Positions 46,371-56,727 are shown, counted from the stretch's first letter. The stretch: DNA of 64,000 nucleotides from Ruminiclostridium cellulolyticum H10 (GCF_000022065.1 NC_011898.1:2720501-2784500); one strand, 5' to 3'. Made by a program: numbers and translations. The notes: generated from the sequence alone by a model not told the origin.

Positions 46371-47651
46371 TTATACAACTTCCTTAGTTTCGTCACACCA
46401 GTTTATATTATTTTGTTTTAGAGCATCCATCAAAATATCTCTCCATCTCCGCATATCTTCAGGTCCGAAGGTGTTTGTCCTGATTGCATACCCTGTTAGT
46501 TTTTCCTTACCTACCTGTATGTAATTTGAGAAATCTCTATCAATCCATGTTATACCATAATGATCAGGTCTTGAATACAGGTCTGTACCGGGGTACGGCA
46601 AACATGGATAAACTGTAGCCTCGCCTAGTTTCAGGTCTTCAAGCGATTTAATGGTTTCGGAAATAGTCTCATTGCTTTCGCCGGGAAATCCTACTATGAA
46701 AAAACCTCTAGTCCTTATTCCTGCTTCAAATGCATTGTTGAGTCCCCATTTAATACGTTCGATTGATGTTGCCTTCCCCATTTTAGACAGCATCGATGCC
46801 GACAAGGATTCAATTCCTACACTGATATGTGTACAACCTGAATCAAGCAGAGTTCTGCAAATGTCAAGGCTTAATGACTCCGCCCTGGCAAAAATCCTCC
46901 ACTTTATATTTAACGGTTTAATCAATTGACATATTTTCATTGCACGCTTAGGATCGGCCAAAAAATTATCATCATTAAACCTGAAAGCCCGCCAACCCTT
47001 ATCATAATGCATCCTCACTTCTTCTATAACGCTTTCGGGACTTCTGGCTCTCCAATATCCACGTTTGCTGACATTGGAATTGCAAAACCGGCATGTGAAG
47101 TTACAACCCCTGGAGCTATCGAGGCATATTACAGGCATATTGTCTATTCGCCTAGTATATTTGCTCATATTGCAGAAATAACCATAGTCAGGAAAAGGAA
47201 GATCATCTAGGTTTTTGATAACCTCCGCTTCAATAATTCTCTCAGGCATTAATCCTTCTTTTACTTTTTTTATCAAGTCATAAAAAACATATTCGCCCTC
47301 ACCGCAGATAACTACATCAAAATCTCTTGCAACCTCTTCCGACAATGCACTTGCGTGTGGCCCTCCTGCAACTACAATGGACTTAGGGTATTTTTCTCTT
47401 ATTTCCCCCAACAGCTTTTGTGCTATGCCATAGGTAGCTGAATAGGTCCCTATACCATAAATCTCAGCTTCCTCAATATAATCAATTAAATTATCTTCTA
47501 GTACGCCTGATAAATCACATACCTTTATGTCAAAGCCCTTTGATTTTACATATGTTGCAATTGAAACAAGTCCTCCCGGCGGCTGACGTTCATCATCATC
47601 AACAAATGGTATCGGCAAATTTATTAATACTGTTCTAACCTCTTTGTTCAT
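46371..47651 (-). CDS. B12-binding-type radical SAM enzyme
   Basis: 426 residues from ATG 47651, which has AGGAGG 11 nt upstream; an ATG at 47672 overlapping the previous stop (ATGA) is an alternative by translational coupling. Residues about 1-130 form a cobalamin-binding-like Rossmann domain (RQPPGGLVSIATYVKSKGFD, VVAGGPHASAL, VVICGEGEYVF) but I see no DxHxxG, so B12 may be bound base-on/base-off differently or not at all. The radical SAM core follows with C-N-F-T-C-R-F-C. The group includes methyltransferases and ring-forming enzymes. It is the third of three adjacent radical SAM genes. Confidence 0.88.
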   Translation of the reverse strand: MNKEVRTVLINLPIPFVDDDERQPPGGLVSIATYVKSKGFDIKVCDLSGVLEDNLIDYIEEAEIYGIGTYSATYGIAQKLLGEIREKYPKSIVVAGGPHASALSEEVARDFDVVICGEGEYVFYDLIKKVKEGLMPERIIEAEVIKNLDDLPFPDYGYFCNMSKYTRRIDNMPVICLDSSRGCNFTCRFCNSNVSKRGYWRARSPESVIEEVRMHYDKGWRAFRFNDDNFLADPKRAMKICQLIKPLNIKWRIFARAESLSLDICRTLLDSGCTHISVGIESLSASMLSKMGKATSIERIKWGLNNAFEAGIRTRGFFIVGFPGESNETISETIKSLEDLKLGEATVYPCLPYPGTDLYSRPDHYGITWIDRDFSNYIQVGKEKLTGYAIRTNTFGPEDMRRWRDILMDALKQNNINWCDETKEVV

Positions 47652-47668
47652 TAATTCACTTATCCTCC

Positions 47669-49366
47669 TCATTTAAAAATAGACTGCCTTTTGAAAAAGT
47701 CTTCAACTATATCTCTGATATTAAAGCCTAACTGTAATTTATTTATCTCATCACGACTAAAGTAACCTAGTCCTGCACCCTCATTCAGGTTAACCCTTGA
47801 AATATCCAAATCCATTTTCATATGATAAACGAATTGCAAATGCTCCTCTTCCTCGTCGTTATAATGGTAATTACCATAAAATATAAAATTAGATATATCC
47901 AGATTCAGTTCTTCCATCAGTTCACGCCTGATAGCTTGTTCAGGAGTCTCACCAAACTCCTTTCCGCCTCCGAACAGTACCCATGTTCCCGGGTACTTGA
48001 TTTTTGGATTACAGTCCCTGTGATGAAGTAGGAGCTTTCCCTGTGAATCTTCAATTATTATTGCTGTTCCGATTTTATGTACTTTGCTCTTTTCTGGTGG
48101 ACAGGCTTTTTTATACATTATGTCAATAAAACACAGAGGACTTTCAGCATTTGGACTTCCTCCCTGGCTGTATGAATCCACCACGCAATTTCCAAAACAT
48201 CTCTTTTTATAGTGATTACACTCCAGACACTTTGAACTTTTATTTATGCTAAGATTCCTGTACACATTCCAACGGGAAGAATCAAGCCAGATATCAATGA
48301 AATTTCCATCTGACAGATTACCAGCAGTAAATAATCTCTTAGCAGGAGTATCCTCTGTCTCATTGGCAGGTGAAACCACGCAACCGTAAACTTCTCCGAA
48401 GGGAGATATTGCTGCAACTTCTATCCCAGCTGCACAGCTTTTCTTATTAAGTAATGAGGATGGAAATTTCTCAGATAAATCAGGGGCTTCAATAATATCA
48501 TAATAGGTTTGTATTTTAACCTTACATTTCTTACGAAGCTCTGTTACTTTTGCAACAACAGAATACATATCGGCAGGTAAAAGGGGTGTGCCGTATTCTG
48601 AGCCGTCTGCCCTGCCTGAAACTCGCAGAGGGGCAAGGTTGACTCCATCAATCCCCAGTTCGTCTGCCAAAGCAACAATTTTCTCCAGCTGATCTCTGTT
48701 TTCCCTGCATATGACACTGTTTATTTTCAAGGTTATGTTTCCGAACTTTTTTAATTGTTTTATGGTGTTGGTTATTGCCTTAAAGGTTCCTTTACCCCTG
48801 GACTGATCGTTATATTCTTCGGTACCGTCAAGACTTATTATGACGACCCTTATACCTGACTGACCTATTGTTTCTATCAGCCCATCCCTCCATACACCAT
48901 TAGTCCCCAAAGAAATAAAAAAGTTTTTACTCTTTATATATTTGACTATTTCAAAAAAATCCGGATGAAGTGTAGGTTCACCACCCGTAAGCCTGATTTC
49001 AAAGGTTCCTGCTTCATACAACTCATCTATGAGTCTAAAAATCTGCTCTTTTTCAAGTTCCTTGGAAAAATCCTTCCGGCTGTTGTTGTAACAGTATACA
49101 CATTTAAGATTACAGCGTCTGGTTATTTCAAAATATACCTTTGAGGGAGCTGACAAGCAGTCTGAAGGCAAGGCTTCCCGGTCTTTTTCTGGCCTGAATA
49201 TTGAGAACAAGGGGGTATTGTTTTCAGTAAAAAGATATTTGAATTCATCTGAATTATTCCCCAATATGCTCTGATATTGCAATTCAGTTAAGTATGATGT
49301 TGAGCCGGTCAAGCTGTCAAACAACATAGCCCCTTCTTTTTCTTCACGAATCTTATATGTTTTCAT
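47669..49366 (-). CDS. RRE-like / radical SAM-SPASM / Nudix fusion protein
   Basis: 565 residues; ATG at 49366, two bases after the previous stop. The N-terminal 80 residues look PqqD-like (GAMLFDSLTGSTSYLTELQY), a peptide-recognition fold of RiPP enzymes. The radical SAM core follows with C-N-L-K-C-V-Y-C and LTGGEPTLHPDF. A Cys-rich SPASM region runs from about 320 to 420 (KKSCAAGI, YGCVVSP, KCLECNHYKKRCFGNC). A complete Nudix domain fills about residues 430-560, with the box G-x5-E-x7-R-E-L-x-E-E. Nudix domains hydrolyse nucleoside-diphosphate-linked compounds. This fusion is unusual and suggests a nucleotide-linked substrate or a housekeeping step tied to the radical reaction. The overlap with the next gene supports an operon. 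Confidence 0.86.
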   Translation of the reverse strand: MKTYKIREEKEGAMLFDSLTGSTSYLTELQYQSILGNNSDEFKYLFTENNTPLFSIFRPEKDREALPSDCLSAPSKVYFEITRRCNLKCVYCYNNSRKDFSKELEKEQIFRLIDELYEAGTFEIRLTGGEPTLHPDFFEIVKYIKSKNFFISLGTNGVWRDGLIETIGQSGIRVVIISLDGTEEYNDQSRGKGTFKAITNTIKQLKKFGNITLKINSVICRENRDQLEKIVALADELGIDGVNLAPLRVSGRADGSEYGTPLLPADMYSVVAKVTELRKKCKVKIQTYYDIIEAPDLSEKFPSSLLNKKSCAAGIEVAAISPFGEVYGCVVSPANETEDTPAKRLFTAGNLSDGNFIDIWLDSSRWNVYRNLSINKSSKCLECNHYKKRCFGNCVVDSYSQGGSPNAESPLCFIDIMYKKACPPEKSKVHKIGTAIIIEDSQGKLLLHHRDCNPKIKYPGTWVLFGGGKEFGETPEQAIRRELMEELNLDISNFIFYGNYHYNDEEEEHLQFVYHMKMDLDISRVNLNEGAGLGYFSRDEINKLQLGFNIRDIVEDFFKRQSIFK

Positions 49367-49367
49367 A

Positions 49368-50351
49368 TTATTTATTCCTACTGTTTAAAATATAATTTAT
49401 CTGATTCTCACTTTTTACGGAATCAGAGAAGAGCGGCTGACAATATGTACAGTTGCCGCAAGGCAGGTTATTTGTAAAATCAACTAATTCAGGCTTATTT
49501 TCAATCTGTGAGGTGCGTATTTTGGCCAATTTTTCACCATGCCATATTTCCTGAATTGACTGTTTCTTCAAATCTCCCAAAACTAGGGTTCTGTCCATTT
49601 CCGGACCTTTAAACAGCTCATTGAAACAGACTACAACCTCACCATTTGTATCAACATTGAACCTTCCCCAGTGGACATGACATGCAACGACCTTGTTATC
49701 CTTGATTTTATCTTCTATGAGACTGTTATATGAGTGATAAGACCTTACAAAAATATCGTCGGCATAACCAGTTTGTTTCCAATATGACAGGAATTTCTGA
49801 TCGTATTCCTTATCATCGCTTTCAACACGGCTTAATAAAAACCTTGTATTTAAGTGATTTTCTTTAATATATTTATGCATGTACTCAACGTTTTCCTTAA
49901 CCAGTTCAAAAGCATCCACACCTTTTGTTTCTATATAGTCCAATGAATCTACACTGTTAACTGAAACTTCCACAACACTGCACTCAGAAACAACTGTTTC
50001 AAGCAGCTTCTTATCTGTTGTAACCGCATTTGTAAATATCCAGGTTATGATTCCCTTTGAGTGGGCATACTTAACAGCTGCAGTCAGATTTTCCCACATA
50101 AGCGGTTCTCCAACAGAATGAATACGCAGGGTACAGTGTGGATATGCTGCTACTTCATCTGCAATTTTCTTAAATACCTCCAAGGTCATAGACCCGCTTC
50201 CAAATTTCTCTTTTCTTTCACTAATTGCCGTAATACCAATAGGGCAGTGAACACAGTTTGCTGAACATTCACCCTTAAATATACAAACATTGATTATATT
50301 TGGAAACTGATATTGTTCTTCGGATGAAAATCCTGCCGGTAAATTAATCAT
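49368..50351 (-). CDS. Radical SAM/SPASM-type enzyme
   Basis: 327 residues; ATG at 50351. The cluster-binding motif is C-S-A-N-C-V-H-C near residue 30, followed by HSVGEPLMWENL (the GGEP-like SAM contact). The C-terminal part has SPASM-like cysteines (VVACHVHWGRF, EVVVCFNELF, then LPCGNCTYC). It is the first of three radical SAM genes with gaps or overlaps of only a few bases, 50 bp downstream of the GH94 gene. The substrate is unknown; SPASM enzymes mostly act on peptides or small amino-acid-like molecules. Confidence 0.87.
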   Translation of the reverse strand: MINLPAGFSSEEQYQFPNIINVCIFKGECSANCVHCPIGITAISERKEKFGSGSMTLEVFKKIADEVAAYPHCTLRIHSVGEPLMWENLTAAVKYAHSKGIITWIFTNAVTTDKKLLETVVSECSVVEVSVNSVDSLDYIETKGVDAFELVKENVEYMHKYIKENHLNTRFLLSRVESDDKEYDQKFLSYWKQTGYADDIFVRSYHSYNSLIEDKIKDNKVVACHVHWGRFNVDTNGEVVVCFNELFKGPEMDRTLVLGDLKKQSIQEIWHGEKLAKIRTSQIENKPELVDFTNNLPCGNCTYCQPLFSDSVKSENQINYILNSRNK

Positions 50352-50401
50352 AATAACCTCCTAAATTTAAATGTTATTTTATTGAATTATTCTCATTTAT
50401 A

Positions 50402-52792
50402 TCAACCCATAATTACCTGAACAGTATTTACTGCCTCCATACAATCTAGCGGGATAAGGCAGCTGTTCAATATGGTTTTATCGTTTATGCTGATTTTTTT
50501 TACACCTTTTTCTACACCACCGGAATTCTGTACAATAATATTCAGTTTCCTTCCTCTGAAATGCCTGACCATACTAAATTCTTTCCACTCCGATGGAATG
50601 CACGGATCAATAATCAAGCCGTCGTAGTCGGCTTTAAGTCCCAAAATTTCTTCAACTACGGCAGTCATTATAGATGATGCGGAACCTGTCAACCAGTGCC
50701 CGTGAGATCTGCCGTGGTTCGGGCTTTCCAGTCCATCAATAAACTGACTGTAAACATACGGCTCTGTATGGCGTAAATCAGCCGAGTCATTTTGAGCTGC
50801 AGGATTAGTGCTGTTATAGTAATCCCATGCACGGTTTCCGTGACCCATCATAGCTTCTGCCTGGATAATCCAAGCTTCCGCCATTAAAAATATACTGGCA
50901 TTTTCCTTTATTCCGGGTGGATACAAGCTCATAAGGAATATAGGCGGTCCAATCGTCTTTGTAGATGGATAGAAAAGCATTGCACCGTATTTGGTTTTGA
51001 GGATATCGTGTACTTTGTCTAATGCTTTTTTGGCCTGGTCATGTGTTGCAACGCCACTAATAACTGACCATGTTTGTGGATTCAGCCACAAAGCAGCTTC
51101 CTTGCTTTTAGGCGAACCAATTACCTGATTGTCCCCTGTAAAGCCTCTTATAAACTGGCCGTCCTCCCAGCAATATTTCTGTAGACTGTCATATAGTTTT
51201 TTTCTGTTCGTTTCCGCCCAATCTACATCCTCACAGTTCCCATTACTCAGTGCAATTTTTTTGAATTCACATATTGCCAGATAAAGCTGAAAGGAGGCAA
51301 AAACAGATTCTCCGTTCTCTCCAAGTCTCAGACAATCGTTCCAGTCTGTATCAATGCCCAGTACCAGGTTATGCCGCCCCAATCTTTCAAGGCTAAAATT
51401 TAGAGCCTTCTTTAGATGCAGGTAAACAGTATCTTCGCCTTTGTCGGAGTAGGGAATAATCTTGTTGAGAAAATCAAGCTCACCGCTTTCCCTTATGTAT
51501 TGGGGAACAGCCTGAAACAGCCAAAGTGCATCATCACAGCGATATTCCTTATAGCCTGTCTTTTCTTGATACTCTGAAGAACCTGGAACAGGTTCGGCCC
51601 CGGGCTTATGATCAAACCTTACAAGAGGAAGAGCTCCCCCGTTTGATACCTGCCCCGATAACATTGTAACCAATCTTTCACCTGCAAGCTTACTGTCAAG
51701 ATGCATAATACTCTGAATATCTGCCATTGTATCTCTGTAACCAAAGCCATTTCTCAGGCTTGAATAAATAAGGGAAGCTGTTCTGGACCAGAAGGTATTC
51801 ACAAAGCATTCATAGCTGTGCCATACATTCATCATGCTGTTAAAGGCAGAATCAGGCGTTTTTACCTGAAATACTTCTAGCTTACCATGCCAGTATGCCT
51901 TTAACTGTGCCAGCTCCTCTTCAACCACTCCCCCGCCCTTGTAATGCTTTACCTTCATTTCAGCCGTCTCTTCATTACCCTCCCCAAGAATAAAAACGAT
52001 TTCCTTCTCGGTACTGGGCAATAATTCCAAATCTATTTGAAGAGAGCCACAGGAGTTTCCTGTATAATTCAGCGAATTACTGCAATATCCGTTCTTCAGT
52101 GCCAAAGGGTTACTGTATGACCCGTAGGGTCCTACAAATTTTTCTCTTGAACCATCATATCCTGAAACCTTCACTCCGCCGCTTGCGGCAAAGAACCGAA
52201 AAACCCTTTCCTCGGTCAGTTCTTTTAGTGACTGTAGTATGTAGTTGTCCTTAAAATACGTACGGCTTAGAAACCGGGTGTACTGGATATTCTCCATATC
52301 CAGCATGGAACTATTATCACTTGTAAATTCCGCATAGCTGAAAACAGATATTTTCCGTCTTTTTGTATCATTGTTCCTTATTTTAAAATGCCAGACCTCG
52401 TGGTTTTGACCCAACGGAACGTAGTAAAGCGTCTCGGAAGAAATTTTGTCATAGCCTGAAGAAATTACAGTATAAGCTGTACCATGCCGACAAACCGATT
52501 TATAGTCACTCAACTCCTTACCTGTCGGCTGCCAGGAGGCTGACCAGTAATCTCCCGAATTCTGATCCTTTATGTAAATAAACCTACCTGGCATATCCTG
52601 TGTAACTGAGTTGAACCGAAAACGTAAAATTCGCCCCTCAGAGCCGGATTTCACGAAGCTATAGCCGGCTGCGTTATTAGTTATTAAAGCCCCATATTCC
52701 ATTGATCCTAAATAATTTGACCATGGAGTAGGTGTATCGGGTCTTGTAATAACATATTCCTTATTACAATCATCAAAATAACCGTAATTCAT
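50402..52792 (-). CDS. GH94 disaccharide phosphorylase
   Basis: About 796 residues; ATG at 52792 sits 6 nt after AAAGGA, better placed than the ATG two codons upstream. The chain shows the GH94 order: N-terminal beta-sandwich (TPWSNYLGSMEYGALIT), linker helices, then an (alpha/alpha)6 barrel with the catalytic Asp in GIDTDWNDCL, plus NPQTWSVISG and the phosphate-binding-region motif GRSHGHWLTGSASS. The length fits cellobiose or N,N'-diacetylchitobiose phosphorylases (about 800). With no signal peptide it acts in the cytoplasm, splitting an imported beta-disaccharide with phosphate. In a cellulosome-making organism a beta-glucoside is likely, but the exact sugar cannot be read from sequence. 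Confidence 0.9.
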   Translation of the reverse strand: MNYGYFDDCNKEYVITRPDTPTPWSNYLGSMEYGALITNNAAGYSFVKSGSEGRILRFRFNSVTQDMPGRFIYIKDQNSGDYWSASWQPTGKELSDYKSVCRHGTAYTVISSGYDKISSETLYYVPLGQNHEVWHFKIRNNDTKRRKISVFSYAEFTSDNSSMLDMENIQYTRFLSRTYFKDNYILQSLKELTEERVFRFFAASGGVKVSGYDGSREKFVGPYGSYSNPLALKNGYCSNSLNYTGNSCGSLQIDLELLPSTEKEIVFILGEGNEETAEMKVKHYKGGGVVEEELAQLKAYWHGKLEVFQVKTPDSAFNSMMNVWHSYECFVNTFWSRTASLIYSSLRNGFGYRDTMADIQSIMHLDSKLAGERLVTMLSGQVSNGGALPLVRFDHKPGAEPVPGSSEYQEKTGYKEYRCDDALWLFQAVPQYIRESGELDFLNKIIPYSDKGEDTVYLHLKKALNFSLERLGRHNLVLGIDTDWNDCLRLGENGESVFASFQLYLAICEFKKIALSNGNCEDVDWAETNRKKLYDSLQKYCWEDGQFIRGFTGDNQVIGSPKSKEAALWLNPQTWSVISGVATHDQAKKALDKVHDILKTKYGAMLFYPSTKTIGPPIFLMSLYPPGIKENASIFLMAEAWIIQAEAMMGHGNRAWDYYNSTNPAAQNDSADLRHTEPYVYSQFIDGLESPNHGRSHGHWLTGSASSIMTAVVEEILGLKADYDGLIIDPCIPSEWKEFSMVRHFRGRKLNIIVQNSGGVEKGVKKISINDKTILNSCLIPLDCMEAVNTVQVIMG

Positions 52793-52916
52793 AATCATTC
52801 CTTTTACATTTTATAGTAAATTGACCATTATTATGTACTATTTTATATTTTTGTAAGAAATATGTCAATTAATATATTATTTTAATATATTACATTTGTA
52901 ATTAAATTAAGAGAGC

Positions 52917-52960
52917 AGAAAAAAAACCTCCCACCGCATTTATTCCTGCGATAGGAGGTT
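52917..52960 (-). terminator. Intrinsic terminator after the MacB-type permease gene
   Basis: On the minus strand AACCTCC ... CGCA / TGCG ... GGAGGTT forms a hairpin followed by a run of eight T's, 19 bp past the permease stop codon. Confidence 0.88.
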
Positions 52961-52978
52961 CATTTTTTGTTTTTATCC

Positions 52979-55900
52979 CTATTCCACTGACTTCAGTGAT
53001 TCTATCATATCAATTGTTTGCAATTTGAAATAAGTTACTATTTGCATTACTACAGAGAATATGACAGTAAGTAACGCTGCCAGTAAAAAGCTTAGCCATT
53101 TTATTTTTTTGAACAACACCAATGAGTTTTCTCCAATTACATCAATTACTAAACTATGGATATAAATTCCCAATACCAAGCCTACTCCAATACTTATTAA
53201 TGTAAGTATAAAGGCTTCACGGTAAATATAACCGTTTGTTTCTTCATCGGTAAAGCCAAGTACTTTTAGTGTTGCAATCTCTCGGGTTCGCTCGCTTATA
53301 TTTATCGATGTCAGGTTATAAAGAACAATGATTGCTAACAGTGAGGCAACTACCACAATCAACAGAATTATACTATTAAGGCTTTCGTTGCTGTCAAGAA
53401 CCTTCTTTATCAAGTCCCCGTTAAACACCACATTTAAAACTAAGCCGCTGTCAATAAGTTTTTCTGCAAAAGCCGTTTCATCTGTTTTATGATTTGACAC
53501 AATTGCATTATAGGATGCGGCTTTGCCGAAAATCCTATTGTACATTTGATTGTTCATATAAATATAATCAGCTGTATAGTTTTCTGCAACACCGGTAACG
53601 GTCAACTTATAAGAATTATTTTCGGCATCCTTTACGGTAATAGTATCTCCTTTCCCCGCATTATAAACCTCCGACAGTTTTTGCGTAATAATAACACCGC
53701 TGCCATTCAGGGTTAACTGTACTCCCTCGGAAGGAGTTTTGAGATTAAAATATTTATAAAATACATCCTCATTAGCAGGTACTATTAAAAAAGCATCGTA
53801 GGATTTATTCTTTGTTTCGCATTTTAAAGCAGTCTGTTTAAGCAAAAGTGGCTCTTTTACTTGCTCCCTTGTTAAAAGATTCTCCAAGTCACCTTGTATA
53901 TTTTTTATCTCATTTTTTAAAATAAACATATTATCATAACGGAAGATTTCTCCATACTGCTTTTCCGCCACGCCATTCATGCTGTCCCTCAGACCAAAAC
54001 CTACAAGCAGAAGGGCCGTACACCCTGCTACCCCCACAATTGTCATAAAGGCTCTCTTTTTATACCTGAACATATTTCTCAAAGTTACCTTCCAAGTAAA
54101 GGACAAACGCCCCCACAGAGGCTTGATTCTTTCAAGAACAATTGTTTTACCGTTTTCAGGAGGAACAGGGCGCATCAGCGTCGACGGCTTCTGCTTAAGC
54201 TCTTTGTTGCATGAAACAACCGTTACTATGCTCATAAGAGCAAAGGTAATAAGTAAAATTATCGAAAATGTTCCCATGCTGTATTTAATAACAAGGGGCG
54301 GCAGATTAAACCTGAATGTTGAGTAAATCAACGGAGGGATAATCCCACAGCCAGTGAAAAATCCTACAACTGCCCCCAAACCAGACGCAGACAGTACATA
54401 GAACAGATATGTTGATATTATACTGCCGTCTTTGTACCCTAGTGAGGTTAATGTACCCAGCTCACTTCTTTCTTCCTCTATCATCCGTACCATTGAGTTT
54501 GATGCCATCAGCATAACAATAAGTATGAAAAAGAATGGAAATAGTGCTGCAACCGAAGTAACCACATCGATACCTGATTTTAATTCGTTGTAACCCCCAG
54601 CCGCCTCTCTGCCAAATATGTGCCATTTTGGCTTTTCAATATCAGAAACTTCTTTTTTTGCATCTGTTAGCTTTGTCTGTGCATCTATTATTTCTGTATT
54701 AAATTTTTCCACATTTTTACTGTATTCTGTATATCCGTCCTTCAATTTCTTTTCATTCTGTGCTAATTCAATTTTACCCTGTTCTATTTTTCTTTTAGCT
54801 TTAGCGATTTCGCTATTAAAGGTGTCAATACCGTTATCCAGCTTTGCTTCTTGAGCGGTTAATGTAGTTATTGATTGCTTTAACTTTAGCAAGCCTTTTT
54901 GCATTTCGGAATATTGATTTATAGTGGCATTGAGCCGGATATATTCCTGACTTTCAACGGGCAGTTGACTTAGCTGTGCTTTCATTACCCTAATGGCGGA
55001 ATTCAGCTCATTAATTTTAGTGTCTATTTCTTCTTTTTTTATTTTATTTTGATCAAGTGCATTATTTATATCCTTCCAGCCTGCCGATATTTTTTCTTTT
55101 GCGGAAGCAAACTCCGCATTTTGCTTTTCGGTATTTCTTTTAAGTTCTGCCTCGTTGGCAATAAGTTCAGATTTTCCTTTTTCCAGTTTCTCTGCATTTT
55201 CATCAAGAGTAGCTTTTGCATCCGCCAGCTTCTTTTGTCCCATTTTCTTTTCATCATTCAATTTTGTTTCATTTTTTCTTATTTCACTGTCTGCTTTCGT
55301 ATAAATCTCCTGATATCTTGCATTTTCTCTGTCTGACTTTATTTTAAGAAGTTCGTCTTTGAGCTTTGAGACTTCAGTATCATACTCTTTAGAATATGCT
55401 TCTGTTTTATCTGTGCCTGCTGCAATAAGATATATTTCCGTATATGCATCTAAAATAAAATTATCCTTGTTTATAAATATAAATGAGGACAGCTTTCCGT
55501 CACCGATAGTAGTGTTTCCATAATCTTCAGCAAGATACAATACTGATCGAACTATACCTGTAACGGTATATTCCTTGATCTTTAGCTTTTTGTCCGTATT
55601 GCTTGTAATTTTTATTTTGTCGCCAATTTTGTAAGTTTTACTATCTGCAATACACTCATCATGTTTTTGAGGCATTCTGCCGTCCTCAAGCTTGAAGGTA
55701 TTAACCTTATCTTCTATTGCGTGAACTCTGGTAGCTTTATCCGTATCCAAAACATCTAGGGAATAGCTTGGTATAACTGCACCTACATTACTAAGTTTCT
55801 TAATTGCATTAACATCTTGGTCAGTCAAACCTAATGTACTGACTACTTTAAAGTCCAAAAGATTACTTTCTTTATAATATTTATCCGCTACGTCTATAAT

Positions 55901-56032
55901 ATCAGGCGTAGTGGCTTGTATTCCCGCAAAAAAACCAACACCTATCATGACTATAATAAAAAGGGAAATATACCTTCCAAAGGATTTCTTTATTTTTTTA
56001 AGAGTGTTTTTATACAGCAAATTAATCACCAC
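52979..56032 (-). CDS. FtsX/MacB-type ABC permease with long coiled coil
   Basis: 1017 residues. One N-terminal membrane helix (YISLFIIVMIGVGFFAGIQ) is followed by an extracellular domain, a long Lys/Glu/Ala-rich coiled coil about 235-475, and two FtsX modules of membrane helices (starting near 490 and near 890). Between the modules lies a second extracellular domain. This layout (two FtsX domains with an extracytoplasmic coiled coil) is common in Firmicute peptide-sensing or resistance transporters. The upstream ATPase overlaps by 7 bp. The divergent TetR-type regulator suggests drug- or stress-induced expression. Confidence 0.9.
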   Translation of the reverse strand: MVINLLYKNTLKKIKKSFGRYISLFIIVMIGVGFFAGIQATTPDIIDVADKYYKESNLLDFKVVSTLGLTDQDVNAIKKLSNVGAVIPSYSLDVLDTDKATRVHAIEDKVNTFKLEDGRMPQKHDECIADSKTYKIGDKIKITSNTDKKLKIKEYTVTGIVRSVLYLAEDYGNTTIGDGKLSSFIFINKDNFILDAYTEIYLIAAGTDKTEAYSKEYDTEVSKLKDELLKIKSDRENARYQEIYTKADSEIRKNETKLNDEKKMGQKKLADAKATLDENAEKLEKGKSELIANEAELKRNTEKQNAEFASAKEKISAGWKDINNALDQNKIKKEEIDTKINELNSAIRVMKAQLSQLPVESQEYIRLNATINQYSEMQKGLLKLKQSITTLTAQEAKLDNGIDTFNSEIAKAKRKIEQGKIELAQNEKKLKDGYTEYSKNVEKFNTEIIDAQTKLTDAKKEVSDIEKPKWHIFGREAAGGYNELKSGIDVVTSVAALFPFFFILIVMLMASNSMVRMIEEERSELGTLTSLGYKDGSIISTYLFYVLSASGLGAVVGFFTGCGIIPPLIYSTFRFNLPPLVIKYSMGTFSIILLITFALMSIVTVVSCNKELKQKPSTLMRPVPPENGKTIVLERIKPLWGRLSFTWKVTLRNMFRYKKRAFMTIVGVAGCTALLLVGFGLRDSMNGVAEKQYGEIFRYDNMFILKNEIKNIQGDLENLLTREQVKEPLLLKQTALKCETKNKSYDAFLIVPANEDVFYKYFNLKTPSEGVQLTLNGSGVIITQKLSEVYNAGKGDTITVKDAENNSYKLTVTGVAENYTADYIYMNNQMYNRIFGKAASYNAIVSNHKTDETAFAEKLIDSGLVLNVVFNGDLIKKVLDSNESLNSIILLIVVVASLLAIIVLYNLTSINISERTREIATLKVLGFTDEETNGYIYREAFILTLISIGVGLVLGIYIHSLVIDVIGENSLVLFKKIKWLSFLLAALLTVIFSVVMQIVTYFKLQTIDMIESLKSVE

Positions 56033-56727
56033 ACAATCTCTGCGGCTTTTTTAGGATTTTCGTTTCTAATTACGTCCACGACCGTACCGTTTTTTATTTT
56101 TATAATCTTATCTGCAATATCTGCAATAACTGCATTGTGAGTAATTAAAACTGTGGTCATACCCATTTCCTTACAGGTTTTTTGTAAAAGCTCAATAATC
56201 CGCTGACCTGTTACGCTGTCTAACGCACCTGTTGGTTCATCACATAAAAGTAACTTTGGGTTTTTTGCAATTGCCCGTGCTATAGCTACTCTCTGCTGCT
56301 CTCCTCCCGATAATTGACTTGGAAAGTTTCCCATACGATCAGATAGTCCTACCTGTTCTAAAACCGTTTTTGGATTAAGTGAATCAGGGCATATCTGACA
56401 GGCAAGCTCAACATTTTCAAGTGCAGTGAGATTCCCCACAAGATTATAAAACTGAAATACAAATCCTATATCCCTACGTCTGTAATCTACCAGTTTCCTT
56501 TTGTTATATTTATGAATTTCATTACCATCAACCTTTATTTTTCCGCCACTTGGGCTATCCATACCTCCAAGCAGATTTAAAACTGTCGTTTTCCCTGCTC
56601 CTGACGGCCCAAGTATGACAACCAACTCACCTTTTTCTATGGAAAAAGAACAATTATCAACTGCCGTAATCCTGACATCACCTACTACATATTCCTTCTT
56701 AATATTTTCAAATCTTATAAGTGACAT
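56026..56727 (-). CDS. ABC transporter ATPase, MacB/LolD type
   Basis: 233 residues; ATG at 56727. Walker A is GPSGAGKTT, the Q-loop region is [19 protein letters not shown], the signature is [14 protein letters not shown], and Walker B is [13 protein letters not shown]. These are typical of MacB/LolD-like ATPases that partner FtsX permeases. It overlaps the permease gene by 7 bp and is transcribed divergently from the TetR-type regulator. Confidence 0.95.
   Translation of the reverse strand: MSLIRFENIKKEYVVGDVRITAVDNCSFSIEKGELVVILGPSGAGKTTVLNLLGGMDSPSGGKIKVDGNEIHKYNKRKLVDYRRRDIGFVFQFYNLVGNLTALENVELACQICPDSLNPKTVLEQVGLSDRMGNFPSQLSGGEQQRVAIARAIAKNPKLLLCDEPTGALDSVTGQRIIELLQKTCKEMGMTTVLITHNAVIADIADKIIKIKNGTVVDVIRNENPKKAAEIVW

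Noticed and set aside
54600-55340. Plus-strand open frames opposite the coiled coil of the FtsX permease
   Set aside because: Low-complexity Lys/Glu codons of the coiled coil leave the other strand open; no start signals and no domain pattern.
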